60,000 bases of DNA from contig NC_092571.1 of NCBI RefSeq assembly GCF_037975245.1, positions 18,996,917 through 19,056,916 on the forward strand. Direction: 5' to 3'. A program made the position numbers and the translations under genes. Numbering within the stretch: position 1 is the stretch's first letter; every line of letters starts with the position of its first letter. This DNA is from Apostichopus japonicus. Lineage: Eukaryota; Echinodermata; Holothuroidea; Aspidochirotida; Stichopodidae. The notes below the pieces were generated by a model, which had not been told where the DNA came from, ran no database searches, and worked only from the letters and a program-made list of their open reading frames with translations. This document shows, one piece after another, positions 25,789 to 37,456 of the stretch.

Positions 25789-28195
25789 CATGGAATTTTG
25801 TACTGATTCTTGTTTCTTGCTGAGCCGTGCTAGGGTAATTTTGTGTTTCCTACTTAATGTAAGAGTAGAAAAACAGGAAAAAGGTAAATAAATAGGAATA
25901 CCATGCATCCAGTAGACAGGGAATACCTTGCACACAGTAGATAGGGGATACCAGGCACACAGTACATACAGTAGGGGATACCATGCAAGCAGTAGATAGG
26001 GGATACCTTGCACACAGTAGATAGGGGATACAATGCACACAGTAGATAGGGGATACAATGCACACAGTAGATAGGGGATACAATGCACACAGTAGATAGG
26101 GGATACCTTGCACACAGTAGATAGGGGATACAATGCACACAGTAGATAGGGGATACAATGCACACAGTATATAGGGGATACAATGCACACAGTAGATAGG
26201 GGATACAATGCACACAGTAGATAGGGGATACAATGCACACAGTAGATAGGGGATACCTTGCACATAGTAGATAGGGGATACAATGCACACAGTAGATAGG
26301 GGATACCTTGCACATAGTAGATAGGGGATACAATGCACACAGTATATAGGGGATACCTTGCACACAGTATATAGGGGATACCTTGCACACAGTAGATAGG
26401 GGATACAATGCACACAGTACTGTATATAGGGGATACCATGCACACAGTAGATAGGAATACCTTGCACACAGTATATAGGGGATACCTTGCACATAGTAGA
26501 TTGGGGATACCTTGCACACAGTAGATAGGGGATACAATGCACACAGTAGATAGGGGATACAATGCACACAGTAGATAGGGGATACCTTGCACATAGTAGA
26601 TTGGGGATACCTTGCACACAGTAGATAGGGGATACAATGCACACAGTAGATAGGGGATACAATGCACACAGTATATAGGGGATACCTTGCACATAGTAGA
26701 TTGGGGATACCTTGCACACAGTAGATAGGGGATACAATGCACACAGTAGATAGGGGATACAATGCACACAGTATATAGGGGATACCTTGCACATAGTAGA
26801 TAGGGGATACCTTGCACACAGTAGATAGGGGATACAATGCACATAGTATAGGGGATACCTTGCACACAGTAGATAGGGGATACAATGCACACAGTATATA
26901 GGGGATATCATGCACATAGTAGATAGGGGATACCTTGCACACAGTAGATATGGGATACCATGCACACAGTAGATAGGGGATATCATGCATGCAGTAGATA
27001 GGGGATACCAAGCACACAGTAGATAAGGGACACCAGGCATGCAGTAGATAGGGGATACCATGCACACAGTAGATAGGGGATACCATGCACACAGTAGATT
27101 GGGATACCATGCACACAATAGATAGGGGAACTTTGACCAAGATACATCGTCAGTACTACTGTAACTTCAGTTGCTTTGCATCACTCTCTTTGTACTGTTT
27201 CTGTTAGACTGATCTAGGAGCGTGATCCATGTTTTTTTTACATTTTCATATCTACTGACATATCTGAACGTTCTATTATAAACATATACTGATGTGCTAG
27301 TAAAACCAATGTTGTCATTCCAATCATGGAATTATCCTTTCCGTTGATTGTGCAGTTAGTGTCCATAACCATTTCCCATAAAGATGCTAAAATAAGTAGA
27401 TACTTCAATAATACTTAACAAGTTGTGTTTGTACAAGTGAGGAAGGAGACTTGTTAAAATCTTTGGTTTCACTTTTATCAGTGATTTGGATTTTACTTTT
27501 GTTCTTGTTATTTGAAAAGAGAATTCTCACTCTTCCCTTTTCAAGCAAACAGAAGAGGAAGATTGAGTCATTCATTCTGCTAGGTGACTGCACTTAGGTC
27601 TGATGTTATAAAGAATGAATGCTTGCATTTCCTTATGTTGCAAAATTTAGTTAAACAACAAATTAACAGAAAAAAGGGAATCCCCCCTCAACAGCTAGTA
27701 TTTTCAATGACTGGATTTTAAAGTGGAACATTAAGTTGGTACACCTACAGTTTGTTATTATTTCCCTCCCAAAAAACGAAAAGAAAAACAAAATCTGTCA
27801 ATTTGATTTTATTAAGTAAAGTTACGAGTGACTAACTTCTGTCCTGCCTTACCTGTTTGCACTCAACACATGCACTCTCCCATCTATATAACTTGTAAAG
27901 CTTGGTTACTGTGATGCTAGCTTACCAGTGGTGTAGCCTCATGGGGTGGTGGGGGGGGGGAGGCTAGGCACCCAAATATTTGTCTGGTTCCCTCCTCTCT
28001 CTCCCAAAATTTAAAAAAAAAAACATTGTGAAAATGTTTTCTATCGTTAGCAAAAAGTTCTGCCTTCTCCCATAGAAAAACTTTGAGCCCCCTAAAAAAA
28101 GGAGTCTAGCATGCCCATAACTGACGAACATAGTCAAATCATGAAAGTTTAATTCTGTAACACTCGAGGTAACCAGCAGCAACCAGAAAATCATG
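25789..28195. repeat. Segmental duplication, copy 1 (2.4 kb)
   Basis: From CATGGAATTTTGTACTGATT to ...CCAGAAAATCATG, this segment is repeated directly at 28196-30078 with near identity outside the minisatellite. The order in each copy is a short unique lead, the 25-bp minisatellite, then about 1.07 kb of unique sequence that includes a poly-G tract and GTGGTGTAGCCTCATGGGG. A 2-bp TG is shared at the start, the junction and the end. Confidence 0.95.
25892..27129. repeat. 25-bp minisatellite, long allele (~49 copies)
   Basis: Unit of 25 bp: GGGGATACAATGCACACAGT then AGATA. Main variants are ATACCTTG against ATACAATG, CACACAG against CACATAG, and GTAGATA against GTATATA or GTAGATT. The outermost units at both ends carry ATACCATG, as do many units in the second array, while the middle units alternate ATACAATG and ATACCTTG. 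The unit has no stop on the minus strand in any frame. This creates false open frames of 375-428 codons with repeated PIYCVHCIPYLLC words. Confidence 0.96.
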
Positions 28196-28298
28196 CATGG
28201 AATTTTGTACTGATTCTTGTTTCTTACTGAGCCGTGCTAGGGTAATTTTGTGTTTCCTACTTAATGTAAGAGTAGAAAAACAGGAAAAAGGTAAATAA

Positions 28299-28833
28299 AT
28301 AGGGATACCATGCATCCAGTAGACAGGGGATACCTTGCACACAGTAGATAGGGGATACCAGGCACACAGTACATACAGTAGGGGATACCATGCAAGCAGT
28401 AGATAGGGATACCTTTTAAACAGTAGATAGGGGATACAATGCACACAGTATATAGGGGATACCTTGCACACAGTAGATAGGGGATACAATGCACACAGTA
28501 TATAGGGGATACCTTGCACACAGTAGATAGGGGATACCATGCATGCAGTAGATAGGGGATACCTTGCACACAGTAGATAGGGGATACCAAGCATACAGTA
28601 GATAGGGGATACCATGCATGCAGTAGATAGGGGATACCTTGCACACAGTAGATATGGGATACCATGCACACAGTAGATAGGGGATACCATGCATGCAGTA
28701 GATAGGGGATACCATGCATACAGTAGATAAGGGACACCAAGCATGCAGTAGATAGGGAATACCATGCACACAGTAGATAGGGGATACCATGCACACAGTA
28801 GATTGGGACACCATGCACACAATAGATAGGGGA
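28299..28833. repeat. 25-bp minisatellite, short allele (~21 copies)
   Basis: Same unit and same boundary units as the array in copy 1, beginning with CCATGCATCCAGTAGACAGG and ending GATTGGGACACCATGCACAC. Internal units are mostly ATACCATG or ATACCTTG types; the ATACAATG units common in the long array are few here. The loss or gain therefore affected the middle of the array. Confidence 0.95.
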
Positions 28834-29274
28834 ACTTTGACCAAGATACATCGTCAGTACTACTGTAACTTCAGTGGCTTTGCATCACTCTCTTTGTACT
28901 GTTTCTGTTAGACTGATCTAGGAGCGTGATCCATGTTTTTTTTACATTTTCATATCTACTGACATATCTGAACGTTCTATTATAAACATATACTGATGTG
29001 CTAGTAAAACCAATGTTGTCATTCCAATCATGGAATTATCCTTTCCGTTGATTGTGCAGTTAGTGTCCATAACCATTTCCCATAAAGATGCTAAAATAAA
29101 TAGATACTTCAATAATACTTAACAAGTTGTGTTTGTACAAGTGAGGAGGAGACTTGTTAAAATCTTTGGTTTCACTTTTATCAGTGATTTGGATTTTACT
29201 TTTGTTCTTGTTATTTGAAAAGAGAATTTTCACTCTTCCCTTTTCAAGCAAACAGAAGACGAAGATTGAGTCAT

Positions 29275-29640
29275 TCATTCTGCTAGGTGACTGCAGTAGG
29301 TCTGATGTTATAAAGAATGAATGCTTGCATTTCCTTATGTTGCAAAATTAGGTTAAAAAAACAAATTAACAGAAAAAAGGGAATCACCCCTCAACAGCTA
29401 ATATTTTCAATGACTGGATTTTAAAGTGGAACATTAAGTTGGTACACCTACAGTATGTCATTCTGCTAGGTGACTGCAGTAGGTCTGATGTTATAAAGAA
29501 TGAATGCTTGCATTTCCTTATGTTGCAAAATTAGGTTAAAAAAACAAATTAACAGAAAAAAGGGAATCCCCCCTCAACAGCTAGTATTTTCAATGACTGG
29601 ATTTTAAAGTGGAACATTAAGTTGGTACACCTACAGTTTG
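29275..29640. repeat. 183-bp tandem duplication inside copy 2
   Basis: TCATTCTGCTAGGTGACTGC starts at 29275 and again at 29458, and the following ~180 bp repeat with few changes (for example GAATCACCCC against GAATCCCCCC). Copy 1 of the segmental duplication has this block once, so this event is younger than the larger duplication or was lost from copy 1. Confidence 0.93.
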
Positions 29641-30078
29641 TTATTATTTCCCTCCCAAAAAACGAAAAGAAAAACAAAATCTGTCAATTTGATTTTATTA
29701 AGTAAAGTTAGGAGTGACTAACTTCTGTCCTGCCTTACCTGTTTGCACTCAACACATGCACTCTCCCATCTATATAACTTGTAAAGCTTGGTTACTGTGA
29801 TGCTAGCTTACCAGTGGTGTAGCCTCATGGGGTGGTGGGGGGGGGAGGCTAGGCACCCAAATGTTTGTCTGGCTCCCTCCTTTCTCTCCCAAAATTTAAA
29901 AAAAAACATTGTAAAAATGTTTTATATCGTTAGCAAAAAGTTCTGCCTTCTCCCATAGAAAAACTTTGAGCCCCCTAAAAAAAGGAATCTAGCATGCCCA
30001 TAACTGACGAACATAGTCAAATCATGAAAGTTTAATTCTGTAACACTCGAGGTAACCAGCAGCTACCAGAAAATCATG

Positions 30079-31547
30079 TGACATTTAGTTTTCCATGAAA
30101 ACTATGGAGAAAACCCTCACTGTCAACCCCCCTCCCCTTCCAAACAAAAGTGAAATAAAGAACAAAGTTGCAAAACATCAAAATGCATGAATAAGGCAAA
30201 ATGGTGATTAATAAAGACAATTAAAATGGAAGCATCTAGACTAGCTACATGAAAGTAAAAGCTGTGTAGCTTAAACATTATGAATCCTCCTGACGTTAAA
30301 TCATCTTTCAAACAGTTCGAATCTTTCAACTTGCGGCAATTTTGTCTGGTCTAGCCATTTACGCAGACTGTCAGAGGCACGAAATGTTGTTTATTTTGAT
30401 TTTCTCTTGAGAAAGTTATTTTATGTCATATAGTTTGATGGATGTGAAGATGGTTCAATAGATTAGTTTACTTGATGTTTGACATTAATGACTGAGAGCC
30501 ATTCATAACTTTCTTATCAGTTCTTCATCTTGTCATTGTGCAGTGGCTGTAAGTCCCTCTCCTCGAGTTCCTCGAGCTAATCAAACAGGCTTGAAACTTT
30601 GAATGTTTAGCTCCGAGTTTTGCTCTCAATATTTTTACATTCAGCTGCTCTTGTCAAGTTTTTTTGCCCTGGATAGTTTTGTGGTTTGTCCAGTTACATT
30701 GCATGATATAAAAAAAGAAGAAGTTAAAAACAAATAATGTGGAAAAATAGGAAAACAACAACATATTTTGTCATAGATTTTTAAGGAAGTTTGGAGGAAA
30801 TAGAAAGGTGGTTTTTAACACTTTAGTAGCTATATTGTTAGTGCATTAACTAGTTAATTTATGCATATTAACATTTAAGGATATAATCATGTATCTAAGT
30901 CCTTGTTTTTGTTTAATAAAATGTGCATATTACCATACAAACTGCTAGTACAGACATGTTATACTGCAGGAATAATGTATCTGTGTGTATACTACTCTCT
31001 GATATGCTATCCTTGTCTATGGTGTAATATACTGTAGGTATACATCTGATTTGCAATAATATTAATTATAAGTTTGGTACTTGTGCCTATTTATGTTCAT
31101 TTTATCCAGAGCTATAAATTATGATTGAGTAGGCAAGCTTTAATTGCTTTCAACTCAGTTTCATCTTTGCAGAATATTAGGGACATTAGGGGTTTTCTTT
31201 TGTAGCAGTTTTTGTCCTTTGTTAAAATTGGATAGTTGAAGCATGCCATTTAAGGGCTTCATTTAAATCCTCTTGAAACAAGGAAATGTTTGCTTTACAA
31301 ATCAATGACTGAAGGATGTTAAAATGTCTACTGTATGTCAGGTATTTGCACATAGATGTACATGTACACTATGCTCCACACATTACAGGTCTACCTGACT
31401 TATCAAGTGTTATGAACACTGGTTAGTATGTTGATTACTGTAGATCTATTAAAGGATGTTACAAGTGAATCATGTTTGGTGTTATATTAGTTGTTCAGGC
31501 TGGATTATAATCTATTGTCATAAACTATAATAACAGTAGAGCTAGCT
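30079..31547. other. Gene-free stretch
   Basis: AT-rich unique sequence. No array, element or credible exon is seen. Confidence 0.5.
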
Positions 31548-31790
31548 CAATATGACACAGAGTAAGCCTTTAACCCTTTTAAGACCCCATCTCTCTCCTC
31601 CCATTCCCCTCTCCCGTGTCCTCCCTTCAATATGACACAGAACAAGCCTTTAACTCTTTGAAGACCCCATCTGTCTCCTCCCATTCCCCTCTCCCATGTC
31701 CTCTCTTCAATATGACACAGAGCAAGCCTTTAACTCTTTGAAGACCCCATCTCTCTCCTCCCATTCCCCTCTCCCTTTTCCTCCCTTCCT
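31548..31790. repeat. 80-bp triplicate repeat
   Basis: Three tandem copies of an 80-bp unit starting CAATATGACACAGAGTAAGC at 31548, 31628 and 31708. The second half is pyrimidine-rich (CCATCTCTCTCCTCCCATTC). Copies differ at a few bases only. Not coding. Confidence 0.93.
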
Positions 31791-34169
31791 TTGATTCAAT
31801 CAACAATTCAAAGAAGTATTCACTACATGGGCTTTATAGATGTAAGGCCGTACTGAGATTATGAAAATGTGGATCATATGCTTAAATGTTTATTCATACA
31901 ATATATGTGTGTGTTCTGAAGTCCAGCCTGGGAAACCCATGAAGGCTGTGTGCTGGCTGCATCAATCCTAGAGGAGCAAATTGCCTGCTAGCTGCAGTTA
32001 TGTGTAAAGCTAGATGATTTCCTTAAGGTAGAAGGCAAAAGTATTTCTCATCTTTTCTCATCTTTCCTCATAATCAAAGCAGACAGCTTGCTCAGTGGTG
32101 GAGTTTCCGATTCGGCGGTTTTCATTGCTGCGAGCAACTCAGTATGCAATATTGATGTATGTGGAGACTTCTTCTCTATCTTCAAAGTCAGAGAAATTTC
32201 AGATGGAGTTGTTTGACTAAGAATGCTATTTTATTCATTAAAGCAGCTTTTTGCACAAAAAGAATATATCGCCAGTCATTAGTGATTTCATTCAATCTAA
32301 AGGTGTTATCATGAAGACACATTTATATGCTTAATTAAAGACAAACATAATTTGCAAAGAGCAAATCCAAAACTTTTAATCTTTGTCTTCCCTTTTTTGA
32401 AGAAGAAATTCAACAATATAAATTAATAAACTGTTATATGTGTCTGTAAGTCAGTGGAGTATGCTTTAAGCAGGGAGCTGCTACTGTGGTGGCATCTTGA
32501 ACTGTTAAATGTAGTAGACTCACCAAGCTGTAAGATATTGGTATTAGGACTGACAACGCTATTCAATGGCATAGATCAGTATGGAATGGATAAGTTATTG
32601 AACTTGGCATTAAAATGGCACTTCACAGACATGTCTACCAAACATTTGAGAATAATGTAAGAATGTTGGAGTATTTGGCTGTCTACACCCCTTAGCAATT
32701 TCCTAGATGCAGTTTGTCACATCTTTTAGCCTGGTTAGGCAACTTTGGTTAGGCATTGTTGTTGCAACTTTGTGGAATGAATTGTGTGTATGACATGTTG
32801 AAACTGTTGCTCACAGCTGAATAAAGTATGGAGGCGACCCCTGAACTTTCGTTTCTGTTTTTACCTTCAAGCCATTTGGAAAGAGAATTTCTTGTTTTCA
32901 AAATGACACTTATTTTGTTGGCTTTCTTGTCACATTATAATTGGGTTTAAAGAAGTAGATATATAAGTTATTTCTTAGAAAATTGGGTAATGAGATGCTA
33001 ATGACAATTATCATGCATGTCAAAGGTCATGAATGTTAATGTAATAGGCTATACATAAGCTAACACTGATACTGTATGGAAATCAGCACAAAGTTTGTGA
33101 TCATTCAGAGAATCCAAAAACTTATATGATGAGTGTCTGCTATATTATTTTATGACATACTTGTTGCATGAAAGGGCTTTCAGCTTATAAGTTACATGAG
33201 TTCCTTGAATTTCTACCCCATAATTTCTGCTTTCGGCAAACCCACTTTAACATTGCTCTTGTGATAGGTTACTTAAGGTTGTGATCAATAGTTATTGCTC
33301 ATTTTGGTGGTAAAACATTTGCATTTGGAAGTTTTTTCTTAATACTGGCTTTGGTATGTACATAACGCATTACATGGAATATGGGTCTTTTTCTACGACT
33401 TCTTTAAATTTTGGTTTGTAAGGTGAACAAATTGTTGACATCCTTACTTTTGAATTTGAATGGTGCTTTTTAGTGAAAATATAAATTTTGGTTTCAGGTG
33501 TTATTTTAGTTCTTTCATAAAAAGACATTTTTGTTTTTCAATACTTTTCTGTTTTCCTTCTAAGTTTGGACAATTGCTTTAATTCTCTACAAGATGTAGC
33601 CAGAAGGTTGGTTTGTATAAAAACACTTTGATGGCTAAACCAGGTCACCATCCAACCTATTCTGCTAGCACTAATAACCCAAAGTGCTAGAAATTGGCCT
33701 CTTCTGTACTCAGGTATTAAATATTGCTTACAGAAAATCAAAGTAATAAAAATAAAAAAATGGTAAGAAAATATAAAAGTAATGACTTGGGTACCTCAGT
33801 GTTTCAATGTAGAAATTATTCACTAAAATGTTGCCTGAGGGGGTCCAGGGGACTGTAACAATAGATCTGAAACTTTCAAGGAAGATTGTAAGAACCAGTA
33901 GCTCATCAAACTATGTTAGTTCATCCATGTTGCATTCATTACTGCATTCATTTTACATGGCTCATAAAAAGTGATAAGTATAGAAACCAACCAGCACATA
34001 ACTATCATTTTCCAAGGATTCAGTCTTACTATGTCACTGTTGCCATGACAATATGGCAGACATGTTGGTCCTTACAATCCATGATTGTCATTCAGATAAA
34101 TATTCAAAGTATGCTTGTATCAAAATGTTGATGAATTGCAGAGGTTTAGGGGCTTATTGTAGTATCCAC
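31791..34169. other. Gene-free stretch
   Basis: Unique AT-rich sequence. A single hairpin arm CAGGGAGCTGCTACT occurs at 32471-32485 without a partner. No convincing exon is seen. Confidence 0.5.
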
Positions 34170-34388
34170 TCTCCTCCTCCTCCTCCTCCTCCTCCTCCTC
34201 CTCCTCCTCCTCCTCCTCCTCCTCCTCCTCCTCCTCCTCCTCCTCCTCCTCCTCCTCCTCCTCCTCCTCCTCCTCCTCCTCCTCCTCCTCCCCTCCTCCC
34301 CACTCCTCCTCCTCCTCCTCCACCCTCCTCCTCCACCCTCCTCCTCCCCCTCCTCCTCCACCCTCCTCCTCTCCCTCCTACTCCTCTC
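34170..34388. repeat. (CTC)n trinucleotide tract
   Basis: About 120 bp of uninterrupted CTC repeat (roughly 40 units, 34170-34290), followed by about 100 bp interrupted by CCCC, CAC and CTCT. The opposite strand is pure GGA. Frames through it give poly-Pro, poly-Glu, poly-Arg or poly-Gly and are artefacts. Long homopurine/homopyrimidine tracts of this kind can form triplex or GGA-type quadruplex structures. Confidence 0.97.
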
Positions 34389-36202
34389 TCATGTCCAGAT
34401 TTTGGGGTTGCTATATAAACTTCCTGAAATTGAAGTGTGTTTTACTTGAAGAAAGAAAGTGAAGGGGGAAAAGCCAGAACTTTTGAGAGAACCATACATG
34501 TGCTGTAACAAATTGTTTTGAAATTGTTGATGGTAAATACCAAAAGAGAGTGACTGGTCCAAGTCCATCTTCATGATGTAATGTATCTAGGCTTTCTTTT
34601 GGATGCTGACCAGGGAAGGCAGGAATACAGATTTCATTGAGTAGTTGTAGCCTGTAACTGCTGCACAATGAAAATGTTACAATTTTATTTGTGAGTAACA
34701 ATTGTAAGGTGTGGTAAAAGTACTCTGTGTGGTCAAAAGCACTGCTTGACAGTCTCGGCTGGACGTTCTTTTAAAGTTATCAGTTTATATTCTGAATCAT
34801 TGGTGACACCAAAGTATAGCATGTAATCACTTGTAAAACTGAAGATGATATTCCAATTTAAGGAAAAGTCATTTTCAGTCGACATCTTCTAAAATCATTT
34901 TGTTCTTTCAAAAAGTCTTATCAATTTCCCAAAAACAACAAATTGTTATTTTCGCTGCCATCAAGGCAACTGCGCTAATAATAGACTAATGAAAAGTAGA
35001 AAAAATCAGATGTCCAAGGATAGTGTCTCGACAAAAGACAGAAACAGTCATCGGAATTGAAGCAGAAATTGATGGCAGATAGTGTTACAGCATTTTGTCT
35101 GCAAGGGATTGGTTGGTGGATAACCGATCCGGTAGATCCATTAACCTCCAAGGACCTTTGGACGTAGACGGTTTCAATAACCAAAGAAAAAGATGAAGAC
35201 AACAGCAAATCTGGATTTGGGAGGAGGCTACAAAAAAAAAGAAGTTGCAAATAACATGGAGAATTCTCAGATTACGTCAACAAGTTCCAGTCAAGCATGT
35301 TGTTTGGGTGATTCCATTTCCAGTTTGTTGTTTCATGTGGAGTTAAAGGGATTCTCTCTACTTGGTGATTAATGTTGTACATTGTAGTAAACTTAAAAAT
35401 TCACAAATAATGTTACCAAAATTGAAAGAACATATGGCAAAGCTTGGAAGACCATACAAGTTGTGGGATGGTTTCACCATACCTTATGATTTGTTATAGT
35501 CATGTATTCAAAACTTTGTAAACACCAATTTGCCCACCTCCTTCCCCCCACCCTCACACCCACACACAAGAAAATAAAACAGAAGTATCCATTTACAGAG
35601 CTATTTTGAATCATTGAACCCTGAAGCATTCATTCTGAGTCTGTAAGACTGTCAACAGTAAGACTTGCTGTATCCACCTTTCCATTTAGGTCGGTTGATG
35701 AAACCTTTTTTACTGCTTTTGCAGATTATCTCTAATCCTGCCCTCTTTCAGCAATTGTTTGAGGATCGTAGAGAGTGTACTCAACCCACAGAAAACCCTC
35801 TCGGACTTTGTTTGTAATCCTCGGCAAAGCTTTGAGCTACTGTACTTCATCCAAGCATCGAAGAAAGAACTACCTTAGTGTAGACGTACAGGAATTAAGC
35901 CTCTCCAATTTTGGGTAAATTAGATTTTGAATTAGACCACAACTTTTTAAATTTATAAAATTCAGATGTGTTAAATTTTGATGGGGGTAAAAAAAGTTTT
36001 TTTTTTCCAAAGTGACCAATCCATCATTGACCAAGCATGTCTGTCTTTGATCTTGTAGACTGAGTTTGAGGTTGAAGGTCAACTGCAGCAGATTGGATCA
36101 GTTTAAATGTATAGTAGAAACCAGAGTGATAAGTTGGGTTTTATACTTACTTAAAATCCAAATAGAAAAGAACGCTAGTCAGCTGTTGATATTTTAATAC
36201 GA
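34389..36202. other. Gene-free stretch
   Basis: Mostly unique. The segment around 34970-35280 has more C, G and CpG than its surroundings and might include an untranslated exon, but no splice pair or protein similarity supports it. No array or element is seen. Confidence 0.4.
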
Positions 36203-37028
36203 GAGATATTAGTGTTGGGGACATCACTGCTAGGGATATTACTGTGAAGGATATTACTGTTAGGATATTTCTGTTAGGTATGTTACTGTAAGATGTTACT
36301 GTTAGGAATGTTACTGTGAGGGATGTTACTGTTAGGGATATTACTGTTAGGGATATTACTGCTAGGGATATTACTGTGAGGATGTTACTGTGAGGCTTAT
36401 TACTGTGAGGGATATTACTGTTAGGGATATTACTGTGAAGGATATTACTGTTAGGATATTTCTGTTAGGTATGTTACTGTAAGATGTTACTGTTAGGAAT
36501 GTTACTGTGAGGGATGTTACTGTTAGGGATATTACTGTTAGGGATATTACTGCTAGGGATATTACTGTGAGGATGTTACTGTGAGGCTTATTACTGTGAG
36601 GGATATTACTGTTAGGGATATTACTGTGAAGGATATTACTGTTAGGATATTTCTGTTAGGTATGTTACTGTAAGGGATATTACTGTGAAGATGTTACTGT
36701 TAGGAATGTTACTGTGAGGGATGTTACTGTTAGGGATGGTACTGTTAGGGATATTACTGCTAGGAGCCTAGGTATACACAATCCTTGGCCGTTAAATGGA
36801 ATACACAATCCTTGGCCGTTAAAGAGAGCCCTAGTCTTGAGGTGTTTAAGATTGCCCACGCATTATTATTAGCACTGCTGCGCTGCGCACCAACATCCTC
36901 GTTGTGATACCCGAGAGGGGTTTTTAACGAGTATATAAAAGAAGCAGAAGCAGAAGGGATATTACTGTGAGGGATATTACTGCTAGGAATATTACTATGA
37001 TGTTACTGTTAGGGATGTTACTGTGAGG
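36203..37028. repeat. 15-16-bp minisatellite with 191-bp higher-order unit
   Basis: The basic unit is GGGATATTACTGTTA and variants (GTGAAG, GCTAG, ATGTTACTG). The whole variant order repeats: ACTGTGAAGG followed by the same series recurs at 36241, 36432 and 36623, exactly 191 bp apart each time. The array is interrupted at about 36764-36955 by unrelated sequence and then resumes to 37028. TTAGGG occurs in many units but not as a telomere-type tandem. Confidence 0.93.
36764..36955. mobile_element. Unclassified insertion within the 191-bp array
   Basis: About 192 bp with no similarity to the surrounding array. It starts near GAGCCTAGG and holds two copies of TACACAATCCTTGGCCGTTA spaced 27 bp apart. 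A GC-rich middle reads GCACTGCTGCGCTGCGCACC, and the right end is (AGAAGC)n. A simple-sequence tail at one end and insertion into a tandem array are typical of a retroposed sequence, but no B box or clear target duplication was found. Confidence 0.5.
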
Positions 37029-37351
37029 TCTAGTAACTGCCATTCGTAATCCTCAAAGTTGTTACAAGGCATACCAGCCTCCTTCTCTTCTACTGCTGCA
37101 TATTCATAGAGCTATCAATCTAGGCACCTAATTATCCACATCTTTGCTCACAAATGTCCAAATGTGCTTGTTTGTGAATGGTATGCAAGGTAAATGCATC
37201 CTTATGAATGCATTGTCTTTGGGATATTCTCTTTGTTTGGTTAAAGAATTCCTATTTGGCTGTTTTATCTGCACATGACTAATTGTCATGGAACTGGAAG
37301 AGTGAGTAGCAAGTCAGTGCATGTGGATACCGAACATGAATGAAATTTAAA
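37029..37351. other. Gene-free spacer
   Basis: Unique AT-rich sequence between two arrays. Nothing seen. Confidence 0.5.
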
Positions 37352-37456
37352 ACATGAATGACATTAGCATGCATGACATAAGCATGCATGACATTAGCAT
37401 GAATGACATTAACATGCATGACATTGGCATGAATATGCATTAACATGCGTGACATG
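37352..37456. repeat. 15-bp minisatellite (GCATGCATGACATTA)
   Basis: About seven imperfect copies of GCATGCATGACATTA, with AATG/CATG and TTA/TAA variants. It ends in ATGCGTGACATGACG. Short local array. Confidence 0.85.

Larger units (their letters stand above)
28196..30078. repeat. Segmental duplication, copy 2 (1.9 kb)
   Basis: Direct tandem copy of 25789-28195, beginning immediately where copy 1 ends. It differs mainly by a much shorter 25-bp array (about 535 bp against 1238 bp) and by an extra 183-bp internal duplication at 29275-29640. Elsewhere only scattered single-base changes and small indels are visible, so the duplication is recent. Confidence 0.95.

Noticed and set aside
25765-27140. 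Three overlapping minus-strand open frames of 375-428 codons with repeated Cys/Pro/Tyr-rich words
   Set aside because: They are translations of a 25-bp minisatellite that has no stop in any minus-strand frame. All three frames are open and give the same repeating words, so length is not evidence of coding.
28139-28851. Minus-strand open frames of 142-227 codons
   Set aside because: Same 25-bp minisatellite in the second duplicated block.
34053-34418. Poly-proline, poly-glutamate, poly-arginine and poly-glycine open frames
   Set aside because: They arise only from the (CTC)n tract read in its different frames and strands.
36203-37028. Interstitial telomere repeat because of frequent TTAGGG
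   Set aside because: TTAGGG occurs once per 15-16-bp unit and never in tandem; it is part of a longer unit.
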